DNA of 64,000 bases from Pseudo-nitzschia pungens (lineage: Eukaryota > Bacillariophyta > Bacillariophyceae > Bacillariales > Bacillariaceae). Location: positions 992,001 through 1,056,000 of the forward strand of contig CM074763.1 of the NCBI GenBank assembly GCA_037355855.1. Reading direction: 5' to 3'. Within the stretch, counting starts at the first letter, position 1. Each line of letters starts with the position of its first letter. Position numbers and translations under genes: made by a program. This document shows positions 1 through 9,534 of this stretch, in pieces. The notes under the pieces were generated by a model. The model worked only from the letters and a program-made list of their open reading frames with translations, made no database searches and was not told where the DNA came from.

Positions 1-1046
1 TATAGTCTCAACATTTGTATACATTGGAAGTCCCTCAGGTTTGTTGATATACAGTCGAGTTCGATATCAATCTCGACCGCCGGTCTTTCACTTAGATCTT
101 TTGGTTTGTTTGAAAGCACGAAATACAGTCGACCTCCCACCGGCAAAAGTAAGAACGTATGAGTTGGAATGTATGACCTGGACGGAGAAGCTACCAAGCT
201 GCATCTCCTCACAATGCAGAAGTCAAGGGCTTGGGAGATCTTTGCTGGATTATCGGCACATGTTTGGTAAAGAATCGAATTCTCAACTGGCAAATTGTCA
301 CCATAATCCAGCGCATTCCAATACATAGCAAAATGATTAATTTGCGCCATTTTTGATACAACATTATCGTCCGAAGGTTGGTCGATACATTCATCTTTGC
401 CATCCTGTACATGCATACTTTCCATCATAATACCAAATGCACACGGATTTTTGAAATCCGATTCATTATCTTCGATCCGAATGTGAAAATCTCGTATATG
501 GATGTGAAGTTTATCCAAGATTTCCTGTAGCAATCCACTGGTTATTCGTTTTTTCAACATTTCAGTGTACGTCTTATTCTCTTCGAATGAGAAATCCCCA
601 TCGTCATCTGGTCCTGATGACGATTTTGCAAAATTTTCCGACCTAGATAACGCCTCTCTACGCTTTTTGATTTCTTCGGCTCTCAAATCATCATCATGAA
701 ACGAAAAAGAGGTGCGAAACAGAGCGTGGACACCATCCAGGACCAAGACTACGACTGCTTCTTGCATGGAATCGGACCGAGACAAACCATTGGTGCTATA
801 TTTTGCCCATGGGATTGTAATTTCGACTTGGCGGAGGGAGCAATGAACCAGTTCAAGGGGATGACCTTTTCGACGCAGTTTCTGGTTGATTATATCGACT
901 TTGACCTGTAGGTCGTGGAAAGAAATGTACCCACTCCATATCCCCAGATGGGCCGTCGTTGTCGCCTTATTTCGGGCCAAAGATTCCTCCGTGAAATATT
1001 TCGAGAGAACTCCGGAGAGAACGTTTCCAGCGAGTTTCTCGAACAT
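1..1046 (-). CDS. VPS13: VPS13-like protein, N-terminal part (runs off window)
   Basis: Reading the minus strand from an ATG at 1046 gives an open frame of about 348 codons that reaches the window edge without a stop. It starts MFEKLAGNVLSGVLSKYF and has the chorein hallmark GIWSG near residue 36. Further on come ITIPWAKY and LVLDGVHALF, then RDFHIRIED, the block NPCAFGIMMESMHVQ, and NHFAMYWN. Order and spacing match the N-terminus of VPS13, a very long bridge-like lipid-transfer protein at organelle contact sites (family knowledge). A charged insert (about residues 115-155) splits the chorein region. Family members exceed 3000 residues, so most of the gene lies left of position 1. No intron is needed in the visible part. 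The start is the first ATG and matches the family N-terminus. Family call is firm; which VPS13 paralogue is unknown. Confidence 0.85.
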   Translation of the reverse strand, partial: MFEKLAGNVLSGVLSKYFTEESLARNKATTTAHLGIWSGYISFHDLQVKVDIINQKLRRKGHPLELVHCSLRQVEITIPWAKYSTNGLSRSDSMQEAVVVLVLDGVHALFRTSFSFHDDDLRAEEIKKRREALSRSENFAKSSSGPDDDGDFSFEENKTYTEMLKKRITSGLLQEILDKLHIHIRDFHIRIEDNESDFKNPCAFGIMMESMHVQDGKDECIDQPSDDNVVSKMAQINHFAMYWNALDYGDNLPVENSILYQTCADNPAKISQALDFCIVRRCSLVASPSRSYIPTHTFLLLPVGGRLYFVLSNKPKDLSERPAVEIDIELDCISTNLRDFQCIQMLRL

Positions 1047-1690
1047 TTTAACGTTTCATCTCAGGTTTGATGTTATTGAGGAAGCATTTCAACGAAGGTA
1101 CTGCATTTAATCGGAGGAAATTCCCATTACTACTTGTCGTCATTGTCATCACTGATCGCCTGATTTCTGCTACCCGTAATTACTGCTAGATAGATGACAA
1201 GTTTCATTTTTAATAGCCCGTCCTCCCTCAATACATACCGGTAAACGTATGAGGCGAGTGTTTTCAAAACTGCTACCGGTAAGCTTAATAGTGAGCGGCG
1301 ATACAATTATTTTCGAAAATTCGGCGGAACATTCAACATCTTACCTTTCATATGTATGATTCATGAATAGTAATATCCTGTATGATTTGAAAATACTGTA
1401 AATGATTATCCATGACGTCTGTATTTCGTACGTGATCCGCAACACCAATGATTTTTCAATTTTTCTCCACCTTTTAGGGGACAGTAATATTTTTTTCTTC
1501 TCATCAAAACTGCAAGGTTATCTCAACAACAATAATCGACTAGTAACCTTACCTTACCGTACAAGTAAATTACCGTGTTGTTGATTGTTCCATGTTACTT
1601 CCGGGTACGATCTCCATGCAACATTGGAAGTTCGAGTTGTTCAACAACTACTGCACGTACGAAAAGTTTCTGCAGCGCTCATAATCTACC
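1047..1690. promoter_or_regulatory. Divergent intergenic region VPS13 / RPF2
   Basis: 644 bases between two divergently transcribed genes, so it should hold both promoters. I see no credible coding sequence. The one notable element is GTAACCTTACCTTACCGT at 1543-1560, a doubled copy of the recurrent TAACCTTA motif, about 130 bp upstream of the RPF2 ATG. Confidence 0.4.
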
Positions 1691-2770
1691 ATGGCACCAA
1701 CACAAGCGCAACAAAAAGCTGCGAAAGCAAAGGTCCTTGCTGGTGGAAAGCCTGCCAAGGCCAGAACACAACGCTACTTGAAATCGATCGAACCACAACT
1801 GCGTGAGGGGGCCAAGAGTACGCTTCTTCTGAAAGGAATCAGATGCAGTCAGGCGATGGGAAATCTTCTGAAGGATATGCGTGCTATGCAGGCACCCAAC
1901 GTAAAACTTATGTCTAAGAAGAATCAAATCGTAGCTTTCGACGACATCGAAGGTCAGCAATCGTTGGAATTCTTGACGACCAAGAACGATTGTGCACTTT
2001 TTGCTCTGGCCAGTACCAACAAAAAACGACCCAACAATCTTGTTCTAGGGAGGACATTCGATCGTCAAATTTTGGATATGGTTGAACTGGCCGTTCTCCG
2101 GTATAAGAGCATTCAAGATTACGGCGGGTCCGTCCCAAAGAAGCGTATCGGCTCGAAGCCACTCATGCTTTTCCTGGGTGACTTGTGGCAGCAAGATTCG
2201 AACTGCAAAAAGATGCAAAACTTGTTAATCGATTTTTATCGGGGTGATGTCGTTAACAAATTGGTTGTATCTGGGATCGATCACTTGCTCGTCTTTGTGG
2301 CATCGCAACCGCAACCAGACGATAACACCAATCCCAATATCAATAACGAACCAAAATTGATTATTCACCAGCACACGTACTTCTGCAAACTAAAAAAGAA
2401 CCCGGAGGACCCAACATCGAAAGTTCCGGTTCCATTCTTAGTTCCTTGCGGGCCCGATATGACGATGCAAATCCGTCGCACACAATTTGCTGAACAAGAT
2501 TTGTGGAATTTATCATTGAAGCAACCGCAAGGATTGAAGAAGAAAAAGAAGAAGAACAAATCAACAAATGTCTTTGGAGAAGTTATTGCACGCTTGCATA
2601 TTGAACACCAAGATGTTGAGAAAATGGGTGGACGAAAGAGCAAGGCACTTCGTAGAGCGGAGCAGACCGCGAAAGAGGAAGAAGAGGCTGCGCTGGAAGC
2701 TGAGCTCGGTAAAGAAAAAGAAGAATTGCAAGGTGAATTTAGGCAAACCTATGGATTCGACGAGGAATAA
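1691..2770 (+). CDS. RPF2: Ribosome production factor 2 homolog (Brix domain)
   Basis: Single-exon gene of 359 codons. A basic N-terminus is followed by RTQRYLKSIEPQLREG and the Brix domain (about residues 28-240), including KNDCALFALAS and KKRPNNLVLGRTFD, which is diagnostic of the Rpf2 subfamily. The C-terminus is Lys/Glu-rich (KKKKKKNKSTN near residue 280, then an acidic coil). Length is close to yeast Rpf2 (344 aa). In the family, Rpf2 works with Rrs1 to load the 5S RNP (5S rRNA, uL18, uL5) into the pre-60S particle in the nucleolus. The ATG at 1691 is preceded by CTACC and is the natural start. No introns. The only doubt is whether any residues lie upstream. Confidence 0.93.
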   Translation: MAPTQAQQKAAKAKVLAGGKPAKARTQRYLKSIEPQLREGAKSTLLLKGIRCSQAMGNLLKDMRAMQAPNVKLMSKKNQIVAFDDIEGQQSLEFLTTKNDCALFALASTNKKRPNNLVLGRTFDRQILDMVELAVLRYKSIQDYGGSVPKKRIGSKPLMLFLGDLWQQDSNCKKMQNLLIDFYRGDVVNKLVVSGIDHLLVFVASQPQPDDNTNPNINNEPKLIIHQHTYFCKLKKNPEDPTSKVPVPFLVPCGPDMTMQIRRTQFAEQDLWNLSLKQPQGLKKKKKKNKSTNVFGEVIARLHIEHQDVEKMGGRKSKALRRAEQTAKEEEEAALEAELGKEKEELQGEFRQTYGFDEE

Positions 2771-3528
2771 AATGGTTGTATTGTAGTACTACTTCAGATC
2801 CAACTTTTATTGCAGTATTCTTGTAGCTAAAGTTTGTGATATGACAACTAAATAGATCCAGTGTGTGTTCGTCGTTCGTTAAAATATACTTCTTATTACA
2901 GAAACTTGCAGTAAAATCAATACTACTACGTAGTTCAGAAATAACGTTGAAATGGAAAGTTATGTTACTATTCATTTTTCATTGTCTCTAAAACGGGTTC
3001 GCGGTATACGAAAGCATCGTTTGAATGTAAATTACACCTGTTGAAAACTCCTTTAGACAATCTTGATCATTGTAAAAGGAAAATAATCTCGCGCTAAATG
3101 TCACATCGGGATCTGATCAAAAAGTAATGATGCAATAGAAATCCCTTTTCGGATAAAGGCATTGCGATGTTTCAGCAGAATAATGATTCATATGCCTTCG
3201 CCTGTAAGTATTGGTACGATAAAAGGGAGAATTGTGAGCATGTCGTTGACGAAACAATTTTGGGAAAATGATGAAATAAAGATGATGCTCAGAGAGTATG
3301 GTCGCATTTCAAATTCATCAAGGACATTTAGGGTTGCCCCACTATACAAATCGACGAGCTCAGTCGCAAAGCAACCCGGCTCAAGAAGATCTGCTGAAGC
3401 AACAAGAATATTCTTAATCATAGCAATCAATTTTGACACATTAAGTGAAAAAATAATACAATACTCACTCCATAGGAAACCAGTCATTCAAGGTAAATGT
3501 GTCGATCGTATCGAGATGAATGCACTCT
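2771..3528. other. Convergent 3' region of RPF2 and the dihydrouridine synthase
   Basis: AT-rich DNA between two convergent genes. Open frames occur on both strands at 3160-3600 but none matches a family I know. On the minus strand a second frame overlapping the end of the synthase stays open to a GTGAGT donor-like site at about 3480 (see findings). Otherwise nothing recognisable. Confidence 0.3.
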
Positions 3529-5254
3529 TCAAGATGGAATCTGTTGGGGTGAAACATGTTGTACGATACTGGAAGCTGGTAGATCTTCGGTGCGGATGAA
3601 CTCTGCATCCAGAACTTCATCCGGAACACTTTGAAGGGCCGAAACTAGGACAAAAGCCGGACCGCATTCGCGGATAGCCAAATCCTGTGTCAGATCTTCG
3701 CATCTACGGCGAAACGTTTTGTTAGTACTCAAACCAACAAAGATACCTTGGACGGGGCGCAGCGCCCGTCGAATGACGTGGGTTGTAATTTTCGGTTTCT
3801 TTGTCTTTTTCTTCTGAGAACCATAATACACAACCCTGCCATTGTTGACTGGTAGTGTGCGGCCCGTTTCTAACGAAATCTTCGAGGTCGGTGAATTCAA
3901 TGCTTTCGTCTTCCGCCATTCGGAACAAATGCTACAAGATTCACTTGTGTGAATCAAGTTTGGTGATGGAATACGTTTTGTCTCGGTATCAATATCATCA
4001 CAGCATCGTCGAGGATACACGTCCTCGAGGTATTCGATGTATTGGTCGAGAACATCTCTTCTTGTTCGACACGGATTTTTAGCTTCCCCATAAAAATAGC
4101 GATCGCAGTCCCAGAATAGTGCAGGATTGTCCATGGCGGCCCTACCTAGCATGCATCCACGCAAGTTGGTAGGTACTTTACCTTTTCCAAGGGGTGCAAT
4201 GCATGAGCCATTGGGATAATTGCATACAGCACAAGGAACCGAATGACGGGCAAGTTCGACGCTGTCACCATTTGGTTCCTGATCGTCGTCTCCATACACA
4301 AGAGCCTTGGCAGCTCTAAGACCAGATATTCCACCATTGATCCAAAAGTCACACTGAGGGAATGCCTCGCATAGCCGATAAACGATAGGATAGTTGAGAG
4401 GAGGGATGATGCGATTTTCGGCTGGATTCAGTCCTTGCAAGAGAACTTTTCGAGCATGCATATAAAACTTGTCACACCCGGCCTCGTTGAGGCGACGAAT
4501 AATCTCGCGAATAAAGTCAAAGTCTTCCATGTCGTCCACTCCAATGCGGAGTTTCACGGAAACAGGAACATCGTCGCAATTGTTCTTAAGAGTTTTCACC
4601 AAATCACATGCTCCATCGATGTTCTTCATGAGCACGGCTCCAAACCCCTTTCCGCTCACCCGATTCTTCAGAAGTAGTAAAAACGTAGAAATTCGGTTAG
4701 TCATCATTTTGATATTTCCCAACTCTTTAGTGCTGAAATGCATCTCTGCACAGACACTTACTGAGGGGCAGCCCATGTTCAAGTTCACTTCGTCGTAGCC
4801 GTATTCCTTCACAACTATCCGACTGGTAAACGCAGTGTGCTCCAGATGTATTCCACCGATCTGACAGACGATAGGATGCTCAACCGATCGATCGTAGTCT
4901 AAGTGGATATCGACGTTTTCTTTATTGATAGGCCCCGTGATACCATCAATTGTGACACCAGAAGAAGACTTTGATCTCGAGCAGTAATAGATGGTCTCGT
5001 CAACCACCATTTCGGTCCACAAAACGCATCGTTTCGACTAAGATTCGGATTAGCTGACGAAATTCTCGGTTGGAAACCCGGATCATGGGCGCAATGTGAA
5101 GGGACTTTTGGTCATGGACACATCGCTGCCGTGGCAGCGACATCCGTTCATCGTTGGGATCCTTCAAATCCAGGGCAGCGACTGTGCCCGGAACATCATC
5201 CTCGTGAACTGCTTTCTGTCTCTTTGACAGAGGAGATCCGCTATCTGTTTGCAT
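3529..5254 (-). CDS. tRNA-dihydrouridine synthase, DusA type (one intron, one +1 frame break)
   Basis: Reduces uridine to dihydrouridine in tRNA with FMN and NADPH. The minus-strand frame from ATG 5254 reads HIAPMIRVSNREFRQLIRIL, then breaks. The rest resumes one base further on as SKRCVLWTEMV, as in DusA (LRLLSRN...YTEMV). Position 5038 is the extra base. Later motifs are NMGCPS (catalytic Cys loop), SVKLRIGVDD, YMHARK, NRIIPPLNYP (DusA signature) and FWINGGISGL. Between GCPS and NRVSGKGFGAVLMK lies a 96-nt GTAAGT...AG intron (4666-4761) with branch site TGACTAAC. It has no stop and is a multiple of three, so it reads through as 32 extra residues. Spliced and frame-corrected, the protein is about 542 residues, longer than bacterial DusA because of a C-terminal extension after residue 350. 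The frame break could be an assembly indel, a pseudogenising mutation or a programmed shift. Family call is firm; functionality is uncertain. Confidence 0.82.
4666..4761 (-). other. In-frame, stop-free intron in the dihydrouridine synthase
   Basis: On the minus strand it starts GTAAGT at 4761 and ends CTTCTGAAG at 4666, with TGACTAAC about 30 nt before the acceptor. It is 96 nt long with no stop in the gene frame. Removing it restores the family block GCPS-NRVSGKGFG, the main reason to call it an intron. Confidence 0.85.
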
Positions 5255-6484
5255 TGGCCATCCGTGGGGATTGTTTGGGATTAAAAATGATGGTTACATA
5301 TTCGTCACCCATAGAAGGTGGTGAGATTGTGATAAACGCTGCGTTGTAATGATCGTGGGGCCTCGAATTGAACGAAATTTTCTTCTTTCGTTGACGTGCC
5401 TATCTTTCAAACTGGAGATTGATGGCCGATGAACTGGTCCACATGAAAACCGAAGAACATGGATGATGCCCACCAGTAATCTTAGCACAGAGCATGCAAA
5501 AAGCTACCGTACAGGGATATCGACGGACGGACGAAAGAAATTTGTATGGTCTATGATGGTCTCTCGGCTCCAACCTGATCCAACCTGTTGAGAAGATTTT
5601 ATTTTTAATACGTAGTACTAAAGTTATGAAGACTGAACGGAAACAACTGGTGTAGCCCATCTGTTTCCCCATACTTGACAGCTCAGACATGAAAGCATAC
5701 CATGAGCGAGCTCCAAGAAGTGTTTCTCCATTCTGGTGCATGTTTTCCGCAGCCAAAGAAGACGATGGCTGCTGATAGTACTCTTGCTTGTCTTTGTCGA
5801 CTGGGTTGTAGTACTACCTACCAGTAGTACCGGTAGTAGTAGTACAACAAGTACTAGTAGTAGAAGTGTTCCTGATATTCTTGCTGTTGTAGTGAAAACG
5901 CTGTGAGAACGTCTTCTAGAAAGCGTCGCGAATATTAGACATGATCTGTTAGTACATATCCCCAGAGAGTCCATAATTGCTTTGCAGGGAGAGAGAGAGA
6001 GAGAGTCCATAATGCTTTGTGAGATGAGCAAATAACCTACTGTTTGCCCAATCTATTTCTGTGAACCAAACATAACCAGCAGAACTAATTGAGAAAGCTG
6101 TCCAATTTCAATGCCATCATACACGCAGTTATTTAATCTGTTTTGAAAAGTAATTGAACTGTTGAAAAATCACTCAGACTTCAGTTTCTTGGTGGAAGTT
6201 TCTGGGTAGATGGGTATCTTAAGACACGACCCACTGTAGCTATGACGGGCAGTAGGGTCTGCAGGGTTTTGACAAGTGACTGCTAAGCATTTGATCAAGT
6301 ATTTGATAAGGTCTCGTAGAAAGATGCATTGAGCATGTATTTTTCGCGACCGAATAACGGTCGACGATTCGTTGAAACTTGCCTAACTTGCCTAATTTGC
6401 AAGCCATGGCTACGATACAGTAATGTTTGTTGTTGTTGTAACTTGCGAGAAAGTAAGCTAGTAGTCGCATTTCATTACGTAGCT
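5255..6484. other. Intergenic region upstream of the Dus gene and downstream of ARP4
   Basis: 1.2 kb with no convincing gene on either strand. It holds a TAGTA/CTAGTAG trinucleotide tract at about 5810-5870 and a (GA)n microsatellite at about 5984-6005 flanked by two copies of GAGTCCATAAT (about 5966 and 6003). The Dus promoter should lie at the left end. Confidence 0.35.
5984..6005. repeat. (GA)n microsatellite
   Basis: About ten tandem GA units. The same AGAGTCCATAAT string occurs just before and just after it, suggesting slippage or a short duplication. Confidence 0.75.
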
Positions 6485-8497
6485 CTAAGGGCACTTGCGA
6501 TTGACAATCGAACATCCCCATTCGTCGTATTCGGCCTTGCTGATCCACATCTCGTGGAATGTTCCTAAACTTCCGAGTATGCTGCCACCCAGCCAGCTGG
6601 CAATGGCCCGCTCCTGCATTCCGGGGGAGAGCATTTTAACCCTCCATCCCGGCGTATGCGCGTGAATAATGGTTTCGATCTGCTCCTTGAGCGAATCCGG
6701 AACGGACTGGTCCGTGGGTCCGATGCAGGCACCACCTCCGGCAAGAATAACGTTTCCTAGGACACCTGCCTGCTGCTCGCGATCACAGCGATAGGCAGCG
6801 TCGACGACCATGTTGGCCACGGGAGATGCCGTCAGTTGCTCAAAGGTAGTCTCGAGATAGGGAGCGCAGGCTCGTTGAAGAATCCGATTGTCAAACCGGA
6901 CCTTTGTTGTTTGTTGCATCGTCGGTTTGCCCGAGTCCTCTGTTGCCGCCTTTCTTCCTCTTTTCGTTCCCCTTCGCGAGGTCGAAATTCCAAGGGCAGC
7001 AGATTCCGTGTATTTACCAGCCTGGCGTCTTCGATCCTGCCTTCCCTGATCGTCGTCGTTGCTGCCGTTTTGATTTCCACCCGAGTTGTCGTTTCCATCC
7101 TCGTTGTCGCCGTCGTCGTCCGCGGACGCAATCTCCAAGAGCTCTTCGAAATCCTTTCGGACGCGATCCAGGTGTTCGTCCCGAAGGTTTGTCAAATCCT
7201 CCTTCTCGTCCAGGGCTGCCTTGCTTCCCACGGCTAGTTCCGCCACGGAAAAGCGACCCGTCGACGGAACATCTACCACCGATCCATCCGGCAAGCAGTA
7301 GCTCATCGAAGGAACCTGCAATGCCGCGCTCGCAAGCGTGTTGATGGCCTGACCGGCTCCCGATTCGCGACAGTCCTTGGCAATCTGTAGAAGGGATAGG
7401 CGCTTGAAGGCATTCTTTCGCTCCGCCTCGGGATACCGGACCTGCCACAGCGGCATGAGTGGTCTGTGGTCCTTTTTTCGGATTTTCTTTCGAATCTGCA
7501 ATTCTTTCATGAGTTTGTGCAGCTGTTTCAGTGAGAGTTCGTCCATGGCCTCCGTCCCAATGGGTGCACGGCGGACACCCCTCTGCTCGACATACCCATC
7601 GTACACTGGCGAGACAGTTGTTCCCGAATATCCAACGTCGATGACAGTGGAGGTTGTTCTGCCACAAGCATAACACGCCATTGTTGCATCACGTCCAAAA
7701 AACGTTGCCGGGACCCTGCACTCTTCCATGAGAATCTCCAAGAGCTGTTGTCGAATTGCCGGCGGATTGTAAGATCTCTCGACCATCAGAAGGGGATTTT
7801 GACTGGTAATGTCGCTTTCGGCGCCACTGGAGGACTCGATTCCCAATGCAGAGGAGTACCCGTGTCGCAAAAACGTGGGTATCAGATCGGACCAGTCGGC
7901 ATTGTCGTTGTGGTGGCCCCTGCCTCCAGCCTTCGAATCATTAGCGTTGTAGCTGCTGCTGCCGCCACCTTCGGCACCGCCAACCGTTCCGGGTTCGTAC
8001 CACAAGCCGGTAGTCAGGTTGACGGGGTTGGCAACCTCCCACTCCCCATCGGTATCGCTTGACGGGTCCGCGGGTCGGTTTAGTGTATCGTAATTTACCT
8101 TTTGTATGGACCTTCGCCGGCCCGGTGATCGTTCGTCCGAAGATTTTTCTCGCAAGACACCCACATTCTTACCATAACGTTTCGGTTGGAATGGTTGCGA
8201 AACACAACACAACGCAATGCGATTCGATTGGACGGATCGGACAAACACACAGGCAGTGAACGTAAGCAACGCGATGTGGATACAACAGCACAAAATACAA
8301 CAACAATCACTACAACCCACTAGAGATATAGAAGTAGCAAACCCCATCTCATACACGAAAGAAATCGCATTGACGTTCCTTACCGATCGAAAGTAGGACC
8401 TTGGGTAGTCTTCTCCCGCGTATCCAATTTTGCTGGCGTACGATCCCAAATCAGCTACGATGGCATTGACGCTATCTCCGCTTTTGTAGAAGGCCAT
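6485..8497 (-). CDS. ARP4: Actin-related protein 4 (Arp4/BAF53 type), two exons
   Basis: Actin-fold subunit shared by the INO80, SWR1 and NuA4 chromatin complexes in the nucleus. Exon 1 (8384-8497) encodes VADLGSYASKIGYAGEDYPR, the Arp4 N-terminus. A 216-nt intron (8168-8383, GTAAGG...GGTAAG) is a multiple of three with no stop; skipping it joins FRS to NVGVLREKSS, matching the family position of IGMVVERDDG. Exon 2 (6485-8167) has LVIDVG-like VIDVGYSGTTVSPVYDG, the nucleotide-site loop VILAGGGACIG, and the C-terminal signature SWLGGSILGSLGTFHEMWI. Spliced length is 598 residues, longer than yeast Arp4 (489 aa) because of two low-complexity inserts: a Gly/Asn stretch near residue 120 and a long Asp/Asn/Gly/Gln-rich insert around residues 400-470. 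An alternative acceptor cannot be excluded, but the family call is strong. Confidence 0.9.
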   Translation of the reverse strand: MAFYKSGDSVNAIVADLGSYASKIGYAGEDYPRSYFRSVRNVNAISFVYEMGFATSISLVGCSDCCCILCCCIHIALLTFTACVFVRSVQSNRIALCCVSQPFQPKRYGKNVGVLREKSSDERSPGRRRSIQKVNYDTLNRPADPSSDTDGEWEVANPVNLTTGLWYEPGTVGGAEGGGSSSYNANDSKAGGRGHHNDNADWSDLIPTFLRHGYSSALGIESSSGAESDITSQNPLLMVERSYNPPAIRQQLLEILMEECRVPATFFGRDATMACYACGRTTSTVIDVGYSGTTVSPVYDGYVEQRGVRRAPIGTEAMDELSLKQLHKLMKELQIRKKIRKKDHRPLMPLWQVRYPEAERKNAFKRLSLLQIAKDCRESGAGQAINTLASAALQVPSMSYCLPDGSVVDVPSTGRFSVAELAVGSKAALDEKEDLTNLRDEHLDRVRKDFEELLEIASADDDGDNEDGNDNSGGNQNGSNDDDQGRQDRRRQAGKYTESAALGISTSRRGTKRGRKAATEDSGKPTMQQTTKVRFDNRILQRACAPYLETTFEQLTASPVANMVVDAAYRCDREQQAGVLGNVILAGGGACIGPTDQSVPDSLKEQIETIIHAHTPGWRVKMLSPGMQERAIASWLGGSILGSLGTFHEMWISKAEYDEWGCSIVNRKCP
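8168..8383 (-). other. In-frame, stop-free intron in ARP4
   Basis: 216 nt, donor GTAAGG at 8383, acceptor AAG at 8168. The translated intron is a Cys/Val/Ile-rich string unlike any Arp, and its removal restores the family spacing. Retention would add 72 residues without a frameshift. Confidence 0.7.
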
Positions 8498-9534
8498 GGT
8501 GTCTGACTAAGACAGAAGCACTGTGTCCAATGGATGGATCGATCTATCGATCAATTCACGACAAAAATACCCTGAAGATATCCGAACAAGGATGGGTTTG
8601 TTAGTCAAAGTTTACACCACAAGCTACAACTCCAAGAAGCTGCCCTTTTGCTGTGTAAGGTTAACCTTACCGTAATCTTATTCTGGTGGGTGTTGCGAAA
8701 AAGGCGCGAATTCTTAAGATGAGACTCACAAAACAACTTTTGGCAGCTTTTCACGAGGTCCCCAGATTTCACTCCATTTGATTCGTTCGATTCGAAGTTT
8801 TGCGGATGACATCCAGACATGTAAGGAAGTGTGACATGGATTATCAGGGCATAATTCAAACTCAAGATAGTGATACCCCTACTTAGCAAACTTGCTTGAA
8901 GAAACACTGTTGCTGAATGCAATTTTTTCACTATTTTTCCAGCAACGTTTTTCGGCCTTTTGCATCATCTTTCGTATCCCACGACTTCCAACGGTTGTCG
9001 GCTCTGCGAAACTCGAATCAATCAGTTCTGTCCCATTTAGTACAAATGGTACCACGTTTACGCACAACTGTGTCGTAATCGCAAATAAACGGGGCGAAGG
9101 AACCAATCATTCAAAATCGATCGAGACCAATGCATTGTGGTTGTTCTCTAGATGTAAAACTGTTGGACAAAACGTTAGTACATTTTTTAAAAAGGCAAAA
9201 CCAAGGACATCACATTCACAGGATGGAAAACTACGCAATACGAAAGTGTAAAACATAGGAAAAACCAAAATCAAACGCATCGATTGAAACTTCTTGTAAG
9301 ATCATACAACTTGCTTCTATAACATTTCTTCGTGCAACACCGTCAGCTCCCTTCGAGTCTAGTAGCACAGCACATCACGTCGCATCACAGGCTACAATTC
9401 TCTTTGCTTCTTCCCATTGACTCACCTAGCAATTGCAAAGCAAAGGCGAGGCAAAGAAGCTCATTCTTCTCGTAACCATCGTCCACAACCATTCGTTCAC
9501 CCATCTCAACACAGAGGAGAAGAAATCAGCTGAG
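8498..9534. promoter_or_regulatory. Divergent intergenic region ARP4 / armadillo gene
   Basis: About 1 kb between divergent genes. No family-like open frame. It contains the palindrome at 8655-8670 on the ARP4 side. On the other side, 9300-9430 is C/A-rich and likely 5' UTR of the armadillo gene. Confidence 0.4.
8655..8670. promoter_or_regulatory. Perfect 16-bp palindrome GTAAGGTTAACCTTAC
   Basis: Two copies of the recurrent GTAAGGTTA motif in inverted orientation form a perfect 16-bp palindrome, followed by CGTAA. It lies about 160 bp upstream of the ARP4 ATG. A dimeric transcription-factor site is one reading; a footprint of a short repeat is another. Confidence 0.45.

Noticed and set aside
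3162..3599. 145-codon plus-strand open frame at the 3' end of the Dus gene.
   Set aside because: It overlaps Dus coding sequence antisense, lacks recognisable motifs, and the minus strand is better supported.
7014..7676. Long open frames on both strands inside ARP4.
   Set aside because: They are shadows of the GC-rich, low-complexity part of ARP4 and show no independent protein-like pattern.
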